Assembly: GCF_000612585.1 (NCBI RefSeq) | Contig: NZ_JFCA01000022.1 | Location: forward strand, 1 to 64,000 | Source: Pseudomonas sp. CHM02 | Lineage (GTDB): Bacteria > Pseudomonadota > Gammaproteobacteria > Pseudomonadales > Pseudomonadaceae | Direction: 5' to 3' | Length of the DNA stretch: 64,000 nucleotides | In this document: positions 56,176 to 64,000 of the stretch, one piece after another | Layout: every line of letters begins with the position of its first letter | Position numbering within the stretch: the stretch's first letter is position 1 | Notes under the pieces: generated by a model | What the model was told of the DNA's origin: nothing | Seen by the model: the letters and a program-made list of their open reading frames with translations, nothing else | Databases searched by the model: none | Position numbers and translations under genes: made by a program

Positions 56176-57083
56176 CGCTGCAAGCCAGTGCCGGGCTGGG
56201 CGCAGAGTTCCACCAGCCAGTCCACGAACACCCGCACGCGCTGGGACAACTGGCGGTGCGGCGGGTACAGCGCCGTCAGGGCCATGGTGGGTACTGCCAG
56301 GTGCGGCAGCACTTCCACCAGCGTGCCCTCGGCCAATTGACGCATCGCGTGATAGTGCGGCGCCTGGATCAAACCGAACCCGGCCTCACAAGCCGCGAAG
56401 TAACCATCAGAACTGTTGGCTGCGACCTGCTTGGCCAGGTTGACCGGGCGCAACACGCCGTCGACTTCGAACTCCAGGCCAAACCGTTTGCCGCTGGCAC
56501 CGGAGCGGTATTCGACCATGTGATGGTGGGCCAGGTCATCGAGGCAGATGGGCACGCCCATGCGTTCGAGGTAGCCAGGACTCGCCAGGGTCAGTTGATC
56601 CATCATCGCCAGGGGCCGCGCCACCAAGGAGTCGTCCAGGGCTGCGCCACCGCGCAGCACGCAATCGATACCTTCGCGAATCAGGTCCACCGGGCGGTCA
56701 TTGAGGCCAATTTCCAATTCGATCTGCGGGTAGCGGGCGGTGAAGGTCGGCAACGCCGGAATCACGATCAAACGCCCGATTCCCGAGGGCATATCGATAC
56801 TCAAGGTGCCACGCGGGCTCTGGCGGCTCGCGGAAAACACCGCCTCGGTTTCCTCCAGGTCCGACAGCAATCGCACACAGCGCTGGTAGTAAGCGGCGCC
56901 ATCCAGGGTCGGGCTGACTTGCCGTGTGGTGCGCTGCAACAGTTGCACACCCAGGTGCGCCTCCAACTGCTTGATCAGGATAGTCACCGAGGCACGCGGC
57001 AATTGCAGGCTGTCGGCCGCCTTGGCAAAGCCACCCAGTTCGACGATCCGAGTGAACACGCGCATCGCGTTGAAACGGTCCAA
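56172..57083 (-). CDS. LysR-family regulator
   Basis: The 303-aa product has the winged HTH ([45 protein letters not shown]) and a periplasmic-binding-type effector domain ([21 protein letters not shown]). It resembles the CrgA/DsdC-like AKR-linked regulators. It is divergent from the aldo/keto reductase with a palindromic site in between, so it probably controls that gene. Confidence 0.93.
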   Translation of the reverse strand: MDRFNAMRVFTRIVELGGFAKAADSLQLPRASVTILIKQLEAHLGVQLLQRTTRQVSPTLDGAAYYQRCVRLLSDLEETEAVFSASRQSPRGTLSIDMPSGIGRLIVIPALPTFTARYPQIELEIGLNDRPVDLIREGIDCVLRGGAALDDSLVARPLAMMDQLTLASPGYLERMGVPICLDDLAHHHMVEYRSGASGKRFGLEFEVDGVLRPVNLAKQVAANSSDGYFAACEAGFGLIQAPHYHAMRQLAEGTLVEVLPHLAVPTMALTALYPPHRQLSQRVRVFVDWLVELCAQPGTGLQR

Positions 57084-57102
57084 AGGGCGGCTCCTAGAGC
57101 GG

Positions 57103-57116
57103 ATTATTTAGATAAT
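57103..57116. promoter_or_regulatory. LysR-type operator candidate
   Basis: A perfect inverted repeat ATTAT-TTAG-ATAAT sits between the divergent LysR and aldo/keto reductase genes. It contains a T-N-A core spacing typical of LysR boxes. Binding is inferred from position. Confidence 0.5.
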
Positions 57117-57203
57117 ACGAATAGTGTTAGTACTTTTAGCCGGTTTATCCCGATTTTGTCGAGCGTAACAATGCAGCCCTTCCCACCCAAGGAGCTGATC
57201 CCC

Positions 57204-58199
57204 ATGCACACCCGTCAACTCGGAACAAATGGCCCACTCGTCTCAGCCATCGGCCTCGGCTGCATGGGTATGAGCGATTTCTATACGCCCGGCAGCGACA
57301 CCCGCGAAGCGACTGCAACCCTGCACCGTGCGTTGGAGCTGGGCATCAACTTTCTCGACACCGCTGACATCTATGGCCCGCACACCAATGAAGAACTGAT
57401 CGGCAAGGCCATCGCCGGCAAACGTGACCAGGTGTTCCTGGCCAGCAAATTCGGCATTGTGCGCGACCCGGCCAACCCGGCGCTGCGTGGTGTGAACGGC
57501 CGCCCCGACTACATCCGCAATGCCATCGACGGCACGCTGCGGCGGTTGGGCGTGGAGACCCTCGACCTGTACTACCAGCACCGTATCGACCCGAATGTCG
57601 CCATCGAAGAGACCGTCGGCGCCATGGCCGAGCTGGTGCAGCAGGGCAAGGTGCGTTACCTGGGCTTGAGCGAAGCCTCCGCCGTCACCCTGGAGCGCGC
57701 CCACAAGGTACACCCGATCAGCGCACTGCAAAGCGAGTACTCCCTGTGGAGCCGCGATCAGGAACACAACGGCTGTCTCGCCGCCTGCCAGCGCCTCGGT
57801 ATCGCCTTTGTGCCCTACAGTCCGCTGGGCCGTGGCTTCCTGACCGGCGCACTGCAAAGTCCGGACGACTTTGGGGCCGATGACTATCGCCGGTTCAGCC
57901 CGCGCTTCCAGGGTGAGAACTTCGGCAAAAACCTTGAACTGGTGAGACAGGTACAAGCACTGGCAACCGACAAAGGCGTGAGCGCCGGGCAACTCGCGCT
58001 GGCCTGGGTGCTGGCGCAGGGTGACTTCATCATTCCGATCCCCGGCACCAAGCAGCGCAAGTACCTGGAAGAAAATGCCGCAGCGCTGTCGATCCGCCTC
58101 AGCCAGGCTGAGCTGGCGGCCCTGGATGCGATCTTCCCGCTCGAAGCAACCGCCGGTTTGCGCTACCCCGAGGCCGTGATGGCCATGCTGGATATCTGA
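57204..58199 (+). CDS. Aldo/keto reductase
   Basis: The 331-aa product has the AKR tetrad: Asp and Tyr in [18 protein letters not shown], Lys in ASKFG, His in YYQHRIDP. Later segments [10 protein letters not shown] and [26 protein letters not shown] bind NADPH. It resembles AKR13-type enzymes that reduce small carbonyls. ATG at 57204 has AAGGAG upstream. Confidence 0.93.
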   Translation: MHTRQLGTNGPLVSAIGLGCMGMSDFYTPGSDTREATATLHRALELGINFLDTADIYGPHTNEELIGKAIAGKRDQVFLASKFGIVRDPANPALRGVNGRPDYIRNAIDGTLRRLGVETLDLYYQHRIDPNVAIEETVGAMAELVQQGKVRYLGLSEASAVTLERAHKVHPISALQSEYSLWSRDQEHNGCLAACQRLGIAFVPYSPLGRGFLTGALQSPDDFGADDYRRFSPRFQGENFGKNLELVRQVQALATDKGVSAGQLALAWVLAQGDFIIPIPGTKQRKYLEENAAALSIRLSQAELAALDAIFPLEATAGLRYPEAVMAMLDI

Positions 58200-58206
58200 A
58201 TAAACG

Positions 58207-58235
58207 GAGCGCCCTCACCCGGCGCTCTTTTTTCT
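58207..58235 (+). terminator. Intrinsic terminator of the aldo/keto reductase gene
   Basis: The 7-bp stem GAGCGCC/GGCGCTC (58207-58213 with 58221-58227) is followed by TTTTTTCTT, 7 bp after the stop. Confidence 0.85.
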
Positions 58236-58333
58236 TGTACGAACGTACCTAAAGCTCCGCCTGCCCAAGCCGATAGCCCTACGAAGCTCTCACAAAGCCG
58301 CGTCGATAATAAACGCTTCGTAAGGACGACCCC

Positions 58334-60328
58334 ATGCCCACACTGCGCTCTATCCAAGCCCGCTATACCCTGTTCCTGGTGCTGTTCGTCCTGGTGTTAT
58401 TTGTGTTGACCGTGGTGGGTATCGGCCAGTTGGTCGCCCCAACGCTGCGCCATACCGAAGAACAGGTGGTGCTCAACCGCATCGCTGAGGTTGCCGAACA
58501 GATCCAGGGCGAACTGAACAAGGTTCAATCCCAGCAACGCACCATCACCCAGACCATCCCCTTGCTCGACAGCGATGCCATCGACAAGGTGCTGCCGGGC
58601 CTGGTCGACCAATATGGCGAACTGAAAGTCTTCGGCGGCGGGATCTGGCCGCTGCCCAACCAGCGCACGCCGGGGCGCAACAAGCACAGCACGTTCTGGC
58701 ACCGTGATGCATCGGGCAAGCTGGCGGTGAATACCTTCTGGAACAGCGACCCCGCGCCCAACTATTACGACCAGAGCTGGTACAAAGGCGGCCTCGCCTC
58801 ACCGCGTGGCCAATGCGCCTGGGCCGCCGCCTACAAGGACGACGCCAGCCAGGAGCCGCGCACCAACTGCGCCATGGCCATCCAGCGCGATGGCGCGCCC
58901 TACGGTGTCGCCACCATCGACGTGACCCTGGGCTTCTTCAATGACCTGGTCGCCAGCAAAGAGAAGGACATCGGCGGGCAGATGCTGATCGTCGAAGGTG
59001 ACGGCAAGATCATCAGCAACAGCTCGCGCATCAGCGGCCCAGTGGTGTTGAAGAACATCAGCGAACTCACCGGCTCCTCGGCGTTCGCCAGCCAGGTCAG
59101 CAAAGCCCTGGCCCACCGCGACCAAGCGCTGCAACGCAGCGAGTTCGACAATCAGGGCGTGGCCAGCACTTTCTATATGCGGCCGATCGGTGGCACGCCG
59201 TGGTTCCTCGCCACCGCCCTGCCCACCTCGCTGATCACCGCCCAGCGTGATGACGTGCTAGGCACCCTGGCCTTGCTGCAGATCCCGATGGTGTTGCTGC
59301 TGGTGCTGCTCGCGGCGTATGCGATCCGCCAATTGGTGCAACGCATGAAATCGCTGAAGACCAACATCGACGCACTGTCCACCGGCGATGCCGACCTGAC
59401 GCGACGCATCACCATCCGTGCCGAAGACGAACTGGGTGCCATCGGCCACTCGGTGAACCGCTTTATCGTCTACCTGCAGAACATGATCGGTGAAGTGACC
59501 CAAGCCACTGGCGCCATGTCGTCAAGCCTTGAGCAACTGCAGCGCACTTCGGCGCATACCAATCAGATCCTGGTGCGGCATGCCTCGGAAACCGACCAGA
59601 CCGTCACCGCCATCACCGAAATGAGCTCCACCGCCGACACCGTTGCGCAAAACGCCGCCGAAACCGCCGCGTTCACCCAGCGCGCCAATGAGCACGCCGA
59701 CCGTTCCCGCGTGGTCGTGGGTGAAGCGTCCAACAGCGTCAGCGCCTTGATCGGCGAAGTGTCCAGCGCCACCCACAGCGTGGAAAACATGCGCCAGGAC
59801 GCCGCACGCATCACCGAAACCCTCGGCGTGATCGGCGCGATCGCCGGGCAGACCAACCTGCTCGCCCTCAACGCCGCGATCGAAGCCGCCCGTGCCGGCG
59901 AGCAAGGCCGTGGTTTTGCGGTGGTCGCCGATGAGGTCCGCGCGCTCGCCGCACGCACTCAGGCCAGCACCTCGCAGATCAACGACATGCTCACGCGCCT
60001 GACCGCGGGCGTCAGCTCCTCGGTGGCAGCCATGGAAAACACCCAGGCCAGCTGCCAATCGGCCGCGGATGCCACGGCGCGGGTGAACACCGGGCTGGAT
60101 GAGATGGCCGGTTCCGTCAGCCATATCAACAACCTCAGCACCCAGATCGCGACGGCCGCCGAGCAGCAAAGTGCAGTGACCGAAGAGATCAACCGCAGCA
60201 TGGTGCAGATCCGACAAATGGTCGAAGAACTGGTGCAAAGCGGCCATGCCACTGAAACCAATACCCAAAGCCTGCTGGATGCGAATGGCCGGGTGATCGC
60301 CTTGATGGGTCGTTTTAAAGTCCGCTGA
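58334..60328 (+). CDS. Methyl-accepting chemotaxis protein, dCache type
   Basis: The 664-aa product has TM1 (about 10-34: [21 protein letters not shown]), a periplasmic dCache sensor (about 35-310), TM2 (about 312-332), a HAMP region, then a methylation and signalling domain with the hairpin tip [34 protein letters not shown]. It would steer the CheA/CheW array. The sensor contains [11 protein letters not shown] and [16 protein letters not shown]; the ligand cannot be named. No chemotaxis pentapeptide is visible at the C-terminus. Confidence 0.94.
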   Translation: MPTLRSIQARYTLFLVLFVLVLFVLTVVGIGQLVAPTLRHTEEQVVLNRIAEVAEQIQGELNKVQSQQRTITQTIPLLDSDAIDKVLPGLVDQYGELKVFGGGIWPLPNQRTPGRNKHSTFWHRDASGKLAVNTFWNSDPAPNYYDQSWYKGGLASPRGQCAWAAAYKDDASQEPRTNCAMAIQRDGAPYGVATIDVTLGFFNDLVASKEKDIGGQMLIVEGDGKIISNSSRISGPVVLKNISELTGSSAFASQVSKALAHRDQALQRSEFDNQGVASTFYMRPIGGTPWFLATALPTSLITAQRDDVLGTLALLQIPMVLLLVLLAAYAIRQLVQRMKSLKTNIDALSTGDADLTRRITIRAEDELGAIGHSVNRFIVYLQNMIGEVTQATGAMSSSLEQLQRTSAHTNQILVRHASETDQTVTAITEMSSTADTVAQNAAETAAFTQRANEHADRSRVVVGEASNSVSALIGEVSSATHSVENMRQDAARITETLGVIGAIAGQTNLLALNAAIEAARAGEQGRGFAVVADEVRALAARTQASTSQINDMLTRLTAGVSSSVAAMENTQASCQSAADATARVNTGLDEMAGSVSHINNLSTQIATAAEQQSAVTEEINRSMVQIRQMVEELVQSGHATETNTQSLLDANGRVIALMGRFKVR

Positions 60329-60409
60329 TCAAATGCCTGTGTACTCCCGTGCAAAGCGCGGGAGTCGGACTATTCTGACAGTTCGAAGACGCCACACAGG
60401 AGGTGTGCC

Positions 60410-60868
60410 ATGCGCGCAGCCGAGCAGTCGGTCCGCTTGGAGCGGATCAGTCAGGAACGCTTTATCCAGGCCCCTATCGAAGCCGTTTACGACTATGTGA
60501 CCCAACCGGATCGCTGGCACGAATGGCACCCCACCTCCCTCGGCGCCGATACCGGCACCACCGGCTCACTTCCGGCCGGCGCGCGTTTTACCGAGTTCAT
60601 CGACTTGCTGGGTGTACGCGTGCCGATGAGTTACCGCGTACAGATCGCCCGACGCCCCGGCGAGTTCAAGACCGTGTTCACGTCCCTGGCCGTCGATGGT
60701 TCGATTCATTATTTTCTGTTGCCCCATCAAGGCGGCACGCTGTTCAAGCGCGTGTTGACCTACGAGACCGAATTGCAACTCGCCACCTTGCATGAACGCA
60801 TGATCGAGCTGTCGGCGGTCGCGTTGGACCAGCTCAAGCACCGGTTGGAAAACCCGCCGTTCGTATAA
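60410..60868 (+). CDS. SRPBCC-family protein
   Basis: The 152-aa product fits the START/polyketide cyclase-like fold: SQERFIQAPIEAVYDYVTQPDRWHEWHPTSLG, RFTEFIDLLGVRVPMSYRVQIARRPGEF, SIHYFLLPHQGGTLFKRVLTYE, then the long C-terminal helix LSAVALDQLKHRLE. Such proteins bind small hydrophobic ligands. GGAGGTG precedes the ATG. Substrate unknown. Confidence 0.85.
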   Translation: MRAAEQSVRLERISQERFIQAPIEAVYDYVTQPDRWHEWHPTSLGADTGTTGSLPAGARFTEFIDLLGVRVPMSYRVQIARRPGEFKTVFTSLAVDGSIHYFLLPHQGGTLFKRVLTYETELQLATLHERMIELSAVALDQLKHRLENPPFV

Positions 60869-60978
60869 TTTTGAAACATTACCGGCACGCTCGCCCACCA
60901 GTAGGCACTGGCTTGCCGGTGATGACGTCGTCATGATCGCCGCCATCCCAACGGCTTTCTCCTGCACGCGAGTCCCCC

Positions 60979-61425
60979 ATGAAAACCCCGTTTCGCCTGG
61001 CCCTGTTGTCAGCCCTGCTCACCGCCCCCCTGGCCCTGGCCGCCGATCTGATCCCCATCGACGTGCACCGCGACGCCAATTGCGGTTGCTGCAAAAAGTG
61101 GATCAGCCACCTGGAAAACAACGGTTTCAAGGTCAGCGACCACGTCGAAACCGACATGAGCGCCGTCAAGCAACGCCTGGGCGTGGCACCGCGCCTGGGC
61201 TCATGCCACACCGCCGTAATCGACGGCAAATTCGTTGAAGGCCATGTGCCGGCCGAACAGGTGCTGGCCCTGCGCAAGCGCGACGACCTGCTGGGCATTG
61301 CTGCGCCGGGCATGCCGATGGGCTCGCCGGGCATGGAAGTGCAAGGCCGCAGCGAGGCGTATCAAGTCATCGGCCTGACCCGTGAAGGCAACGATGTGGT
61401 GGTGGCTGAATACCCGGCGCAATGA
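60979..61425 (+). CDS. DUF411 periplasmic metal-binding-like protein
   Basis: The 148-aa product has a signal peptide (ends ALA at about residue 21) and the DUF411 core: IDVHRDANCGCCKKWISHLENNGFKV with the CGCC motif, GSCHTAVIDGKFVEGHVPAEQVL, and a Met/Gly-rich AAPGMPMGSPGMEV. Conserved Cys, His and Met suggest copper or other metal handling. It overlaps the following gene by 4 bp. Confidence 0.9.
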   Translation: MKTPFRLALLSALLTAPLALAADLIPIDVHRDANCGCCKKWISHLENNGFKVSDHVETDMSAVKQRLGVAPRLGSCHTAVIDGKFVEGHVPAEQVLALRKRDDLLGIAAPGMPMGSPGMEVQGRSEAYQVIGLTREGNDVVVAEYPAQ

Positions 61426-61865
61426 TCACCGGTTATCTGGGACTATTCTTCGCGGCGTTTGGCGCCGCGACATTGTTGCCGCTGCAATCGGAAGCGCTGC
61501 TGGTCGGCCTGCTGCTCAGCGGGCATTACAGCCTGTGGCTGTTGCTGGGGATTGCCACGCTGGGCAATGTGCTGGGCTCGGTAGTGAACTGGTGGCTGGG
61601 GCGCTGGGTGGAGCATTTCAAGCAACGGCGCTGGTTTCCGATCAACGACAAGCAGTTGGAAAAAGCCCGCAACCATTACGAGCGCTGGGGGCACTGGACG
61701 TTGTTGCTCAGTTGGGTGCCGATCATTGGCGACCCGCTGACGCTGGTGGCCGGGGTGATGCGCGAGCCGTTGTGGCGTTTTCTATTGCTGGTGACCCTGG
61801 CCAAAGGCGTGCGTTATGGCGTGCTTGCAGCCGCGACTTTGCAGTGGGTGTTAGTCCCCGCTTAA
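61422..61865 (+). CDS. YqaA-like membrane protein (DedA/VTT family)
   Basis: The 147-aa product has four hydrophobic segments and the family pattern GATLLPLQSEALLVGLLLSGHYSLWLLLGIATLGNVLGSVVNWWLGR. YqaA belongs to the DedA/VTT flippase-like group, shorter than DedA (about 220 aa). Its coupling with DUF411 suggests co-expression; the function is unknown. Confidence 0.88.
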   Translation: MITGYLGLFFAAFGAATLLPLQSEALLVGLLLSGHYSLWLLLGIATLGNVLGSVVNWWLGRWVEHFKQRRWFPINDKQLEKARNHYERWGHWTLLLSWVPIIGDPLTLVAGVMREPLWRFLLLVTLAKGVRYGVLAAATLQWVLVPA

Positions 61866-61921
61866 TCGCTAGTTAATCCTTGGGCAACAGCATCCGAGCC
61901 ACCCTTCTCGGAGCCCTGCCA

Positions 61922-62923
61922 ATGCCCCTGATCCGCGCTTTCTGTATCGCCGGCCTGCTCACGGCCGCTGCCGTCCCGGTATTCGCCGCTACCTACGGTC
62001 CCGAGCTGCAAGGCTTCGAATACCCCTATCCGCTCAAGCATTTCGAGTTTCAATCCCAGGGCAAGTCCCTGCAAATGGGTTATATGGACGTGCCTGCCAA
62101 AGGGCAGGCCAACGGCCGCAGCGTGGTGCTGATGCACGGCAAGAACTTCTGCGGCGCCACGTGGGAAGGCTCGATCAAAGCCCTGAGCGACGCCGGTTAC
62201 CGGGTGATCGCGCCGGACCAGATCGGTTTTTGCAGCTCCAGCAAGCCGGATCACTACCAGTACAGTTTCCAGCAACTGGCGAACAACACTCACCAACTGC
62301 TGGAAAAGCTCGGCATTCAAAAGGCCACAGTCATCGGCCATTCCACGGGCGGCATGCTCGCCACCCGTTACGCTCTGATGTACCCCGGGCAAACCGAGCA
62401 GTTGGGGCTGGTGAACCCTATTGGCCTGGAGGACTGGAAGGCGCTGGGCGTGCCCTCGCTCAGCGTCGACCAGTGGTATGAGCGTGAGCTGAAAGTCAGC
62501 GCCGAGGGCATTCGCACGTATCAACTCAATACCTATTACGTCGGGCGCTGGAAACCGGAGTACGAGCGCTGGGTGGATATGTACGCCGGCCTGAGCAACG
62601 GGCCTGGGCATACGCTGGTCGCATGGAACTCGGCGTTGATTTACGACATGATCTTCACCCAGCCGGTGTACTACGAGTTCAAGAACCTGCAGATGCCCAC
62701 GCTGCTGCTGATCGGCACGGCGGATAACACCGCCATCGGCAAAGATGTCGCGCCGCCGGCGGTCAAGGCCAAGCTCGGCAACTATGCCGTGTTGGGCAAG
62801 CAAGTGGCCAAGCTGATCCCCCATGCGACCCTGGTGGAGTTCCCGGGGCTGGGGCACGCACCGCAAATGGAAGAGCCGGCCCAGTTTCACACCGCGCTGT
62901 TGCAGGGCCTGAATGCCCTTTAA
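61922..62923 (+). CDS. Secreted alpha/beta hydrolase
   Basis: The 333-aa product has a signal peptide (about 1-20), an oxyanion segment VVLMHGKNFCGATW, the nucleophile elbow VIGHSTGGMLA, the acid in LIGTADNTAI and His in PGLGHAPQMEEPAQFH. It acts in the periplasm or outside. Esterase-like activity is likely; the substrate is unknown. The start at 61922 places the signal peptide at the N-terminus; the frame is open from 61880. Confidence 0.9.
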   Translation: MPLIRAFCIAGLLTAAAVPVFAATYGPELQGFEYPYPLKHFEFQSQGKSLQMGYMDVPAKGQANGRSVVLMHGKNFCGATWEGSIKALSDAGYRVIAPDQIGFCSSSKPDHYQYSFQQLANNTHQLLEKLGIQKATVIGHSTGGMLATRYALMYPGQTEQLGLVNPIGLEDWKALGVPSLSVDQWYERELKVSAEGIRTYQLNTYYVGRWKPEYERWVDMYAGLSNGPGHTLVAWNSALIYDMIFTQPVYYEFKNLQMPTLLLIGTADNTAIGKDVAPPAVKAKLGNYAVLGKQVAKLIPHATLVEFPGLGHAPQMEEPAQFHTALLQGLNAL

Positions 62924-62949
62924 TCCAACTTTTTTCGAGGCACTCGTGA

Positions 62950-63903
62950 ATGTCGGTACAGATCGCAGTCATTGATGATTGGCAGGATGTGGCCAGTGGC
63001 GTAGTGGATTGGTCGGTCCTGGAGGCCGTGGGCCAAGTGCATTTCCTGCACGATTACCCGGCGGACACCGCCACGATGATCGAGCGTTTGCAGGGGTTCG
63101 AGGTGATTTGCGTGATGCGCGAGCGCTCGTCCTTCGACAAGGCCCTGCTGCAAGGCCTGCCAAAACTCAAATTGCTGGTGACGGGCGGCATGCGCAACGC
63201 CGCCATCGATATTCCCACGGCCAAGGCCCTGGGCATTCAGGTCTGTGGCACCGACAGCTACAAACACGCCGCGCCGGAACTGACCTGGGCGTTGATCATG
63301 GCCTCCACGCGTAACCTGGTGGCCGAAGCCAATTCGCTGCGTGCCGGCAACTGGCAGGTTGGCCTCGGCGGCGATCTGCATGGCAAGACCCTGGGCATTC
63401 TCGGCCTGGGCAGCATTGGCCAGAAGGTCGCGCTGTTCGCCCAGGCGTTTGGCATGCGCGTGATCGCCTGGAGTGAAAACCTCACGCCGGAACGTGCGGC
63501 CGAATCGGGTGTTACCTGGGTCAGCAAGCAAGCGCTGTTCGAACAGGCGGACATCCTCACCGTGCACCTGGTGCTCAGCGACCGCAGCCGTGGACTGGTG
63601 GATGCCCAGGCACTCGGCTGGATGAAGCCCGAAGCACGCCTGGTGAATACGGCGCGAGGGCCCATCGTGGATGAGCAGGCGCTGGTGCAGGCATTGCAAA
63701 GCGGCCGCTTGGCCGGTGCGGCGCTGGATGTGTACGCCGAGGAGCCGCTGCCCGCCGATCATCCGTTCCGGAGTTTGCCGAATGTGCTGGCCACACCGCA
63801 TGTGGGGTATGTGAGCGAGCAGAATTACCGACAGTTCTACGCGCAGATGATCGAAGACATCCAGGCCTGGGCCAACGGCGCGCCCATTCGGGTGCTTGGC
63901 TGA
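62950..63903 (+). CDS. D-2-hydroxyacid dehydrogenase family protein
   Basis: The 317-aa product has the NAD-binding Rossmann motif LGILGLGSIGQKVALFAQAFGM (about 141-162), Arg in VNTARGPIVDEQAL, Glu in YAEEPLPADHPF, and the catalytic His in ATPHVGYVSEQNY. These enzymes interconvert 2-keto acids and D-2-hydroxy acids; the substrate is unclear. It lies 26 bp after the hydrolase gene. Confidence 0.93.
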   Translation: MSVQIAVIDDWQDVASGVVDWSVLEAVGQVHFLHDYPADTATMIERLQGFEVICVMRERSSFDKALLQGLPKLKLLVTGGMRNAAIDIPTAKALGIQVCGTDSYKHAAPELTWALIMASTRNLVAEANSLRAGNWQVGLGGDLHGKTLGILGLGSIGQKVALFAQAFGMRVIAWSENLTPERAAESGVTWVSKQALFEQADILTVHLVLSDRSRGLVDAQALGWMKPEARLVNTARGPIVDEQALVQALQSGRLAGAALDVYAEEPLPADHPFRSLPNVLATPHVGYVSEQNYRQFYAQMIEDIQAWANGAPIRVLG

Positions 63904-63969
63904 CGCACCAATAAAGGGCAAGGATACTTCCGGGCGCACGGATGCGTCAGGCTGAGCCAGCTTGTCGTT

Positions 63970-64000
63970 TGTGGTGAGCGGGCTTGCCCCGCGCTGGGCT
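63970..64000. repeat. REP element at the window end
   Basis: The core GTGGTGAGCGGGCTTGCCCC followed by GCGCTGGGCT matches the REP arms at the left end and runs off the window. The gap 63904-63969 shows nothing else. Confidence 0.8.

Noticed and set aside
55986..57203. Long plus-strand extension upstream of the aldo/keto reductase
   Set aside because: This frame is antisense to LysR and overlaps AraC; the true reductase start is 57204 with a good Shine-Dalgarno.
60335..60366. Terminator after the chemoreceptor gene
   Set aside because: An imperfect CTCCCG/CGGGAG hairpin is seen but no T-tract follows; it may be a weak structure only.

Overview
The window is a Pseudomonas chromosome segment, most likely of the P. 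fluorescens group. Reasons: REP palindromes with the GAGCGGGCTTGCCCCGCG core at both ends, a GC-rich chromosome, a pyoverdine maturation acylase gene (pvdQ) behind a consensus-like PvdS promoter, and Pseudomonas-style regulators and transporters. An intact temperate prophage of about 37.5 kb interrupts the chromosome at a tRNA-Cys gene.

Layout. (1) 1-9.29 kb, host: a duplicated REP cassette, a GlxA/AraC-type regulator, a 27-aa membrane peptide, a LysE-type exporter, a small HrpK/NolX-like protein, a short-chain dehydrogenase remnant, a TetR regulator divergent from an EmrA/EmrB/OMF-type tripartite efflux operon, and an NTF2-like protein. (2) 9.29-46.86 kb, prophage: the 52-bp att core is the 3' part of tRNA-Cys. 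The phage combines an HK97-type head (P27/TerL terminase, portal, S49 protease, capsid) with a Mu-like contractile tail (sheath, tube, -1 frameshifted chaperone, tape measure, gp44-gp48 baseplate). Its late genes run leftward from about 33.5 kb to 9.9 kb. The immunity region is at 37.2-38.3 kb (cro-like and CII-like genes leftward, a repressor with no visible peptidase domain rightward), with repeated ATWCG-N3/4-CGWAT operators. A rightward early operon (38.3-45.6 kb) carries small proteins, a KilAC-like protein, a PrtN-like activator, DUF2303, an HD phosphohydrolase, a large C5 DNA methyltransferase and the integrase. A D5/P4-type primase-helicase is followed by an iteron-like repeat field. 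At the two prophage ends sit a LexA-boxed small gene (left) and an AbiTii-like abortive-infection gene (right). (3) 46.9-64 kb, host: pvdQ, small regulatory and membrane genes, an ABC transporter/acyl-CoA dehydrogenase/AhpD-like operon with a divergent AraC regulator, a LysR/aldo-keto reductase pair, a chemoreceptor, an SRPBCC protein, DUF411, a YqaA-like membrane protein, an alpha/beta hydrolase and a 2-hydroxyacid dehydrogenase.

How the prophage may work (inference). The repressor is too short for a LexA-type self-cleavage domain, so SOS induction may instead run through the LexA-boxed gene at the left end or the KilAC-like protein, as with phage 186 Tum. Late expression may depend on the PrtN-like protein acting at helically phased repeats (32,953-32,981), and on a candidate Q-like gene that precedes a strong terminator and the holins. 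Four more terminator-like hairpins lie inside the late operon. No wholly new system is demonstrated. The least explained parts are the induction circuit, the late-control region, the repeat-rich methyltransferase and the AbiTii cargo gene.
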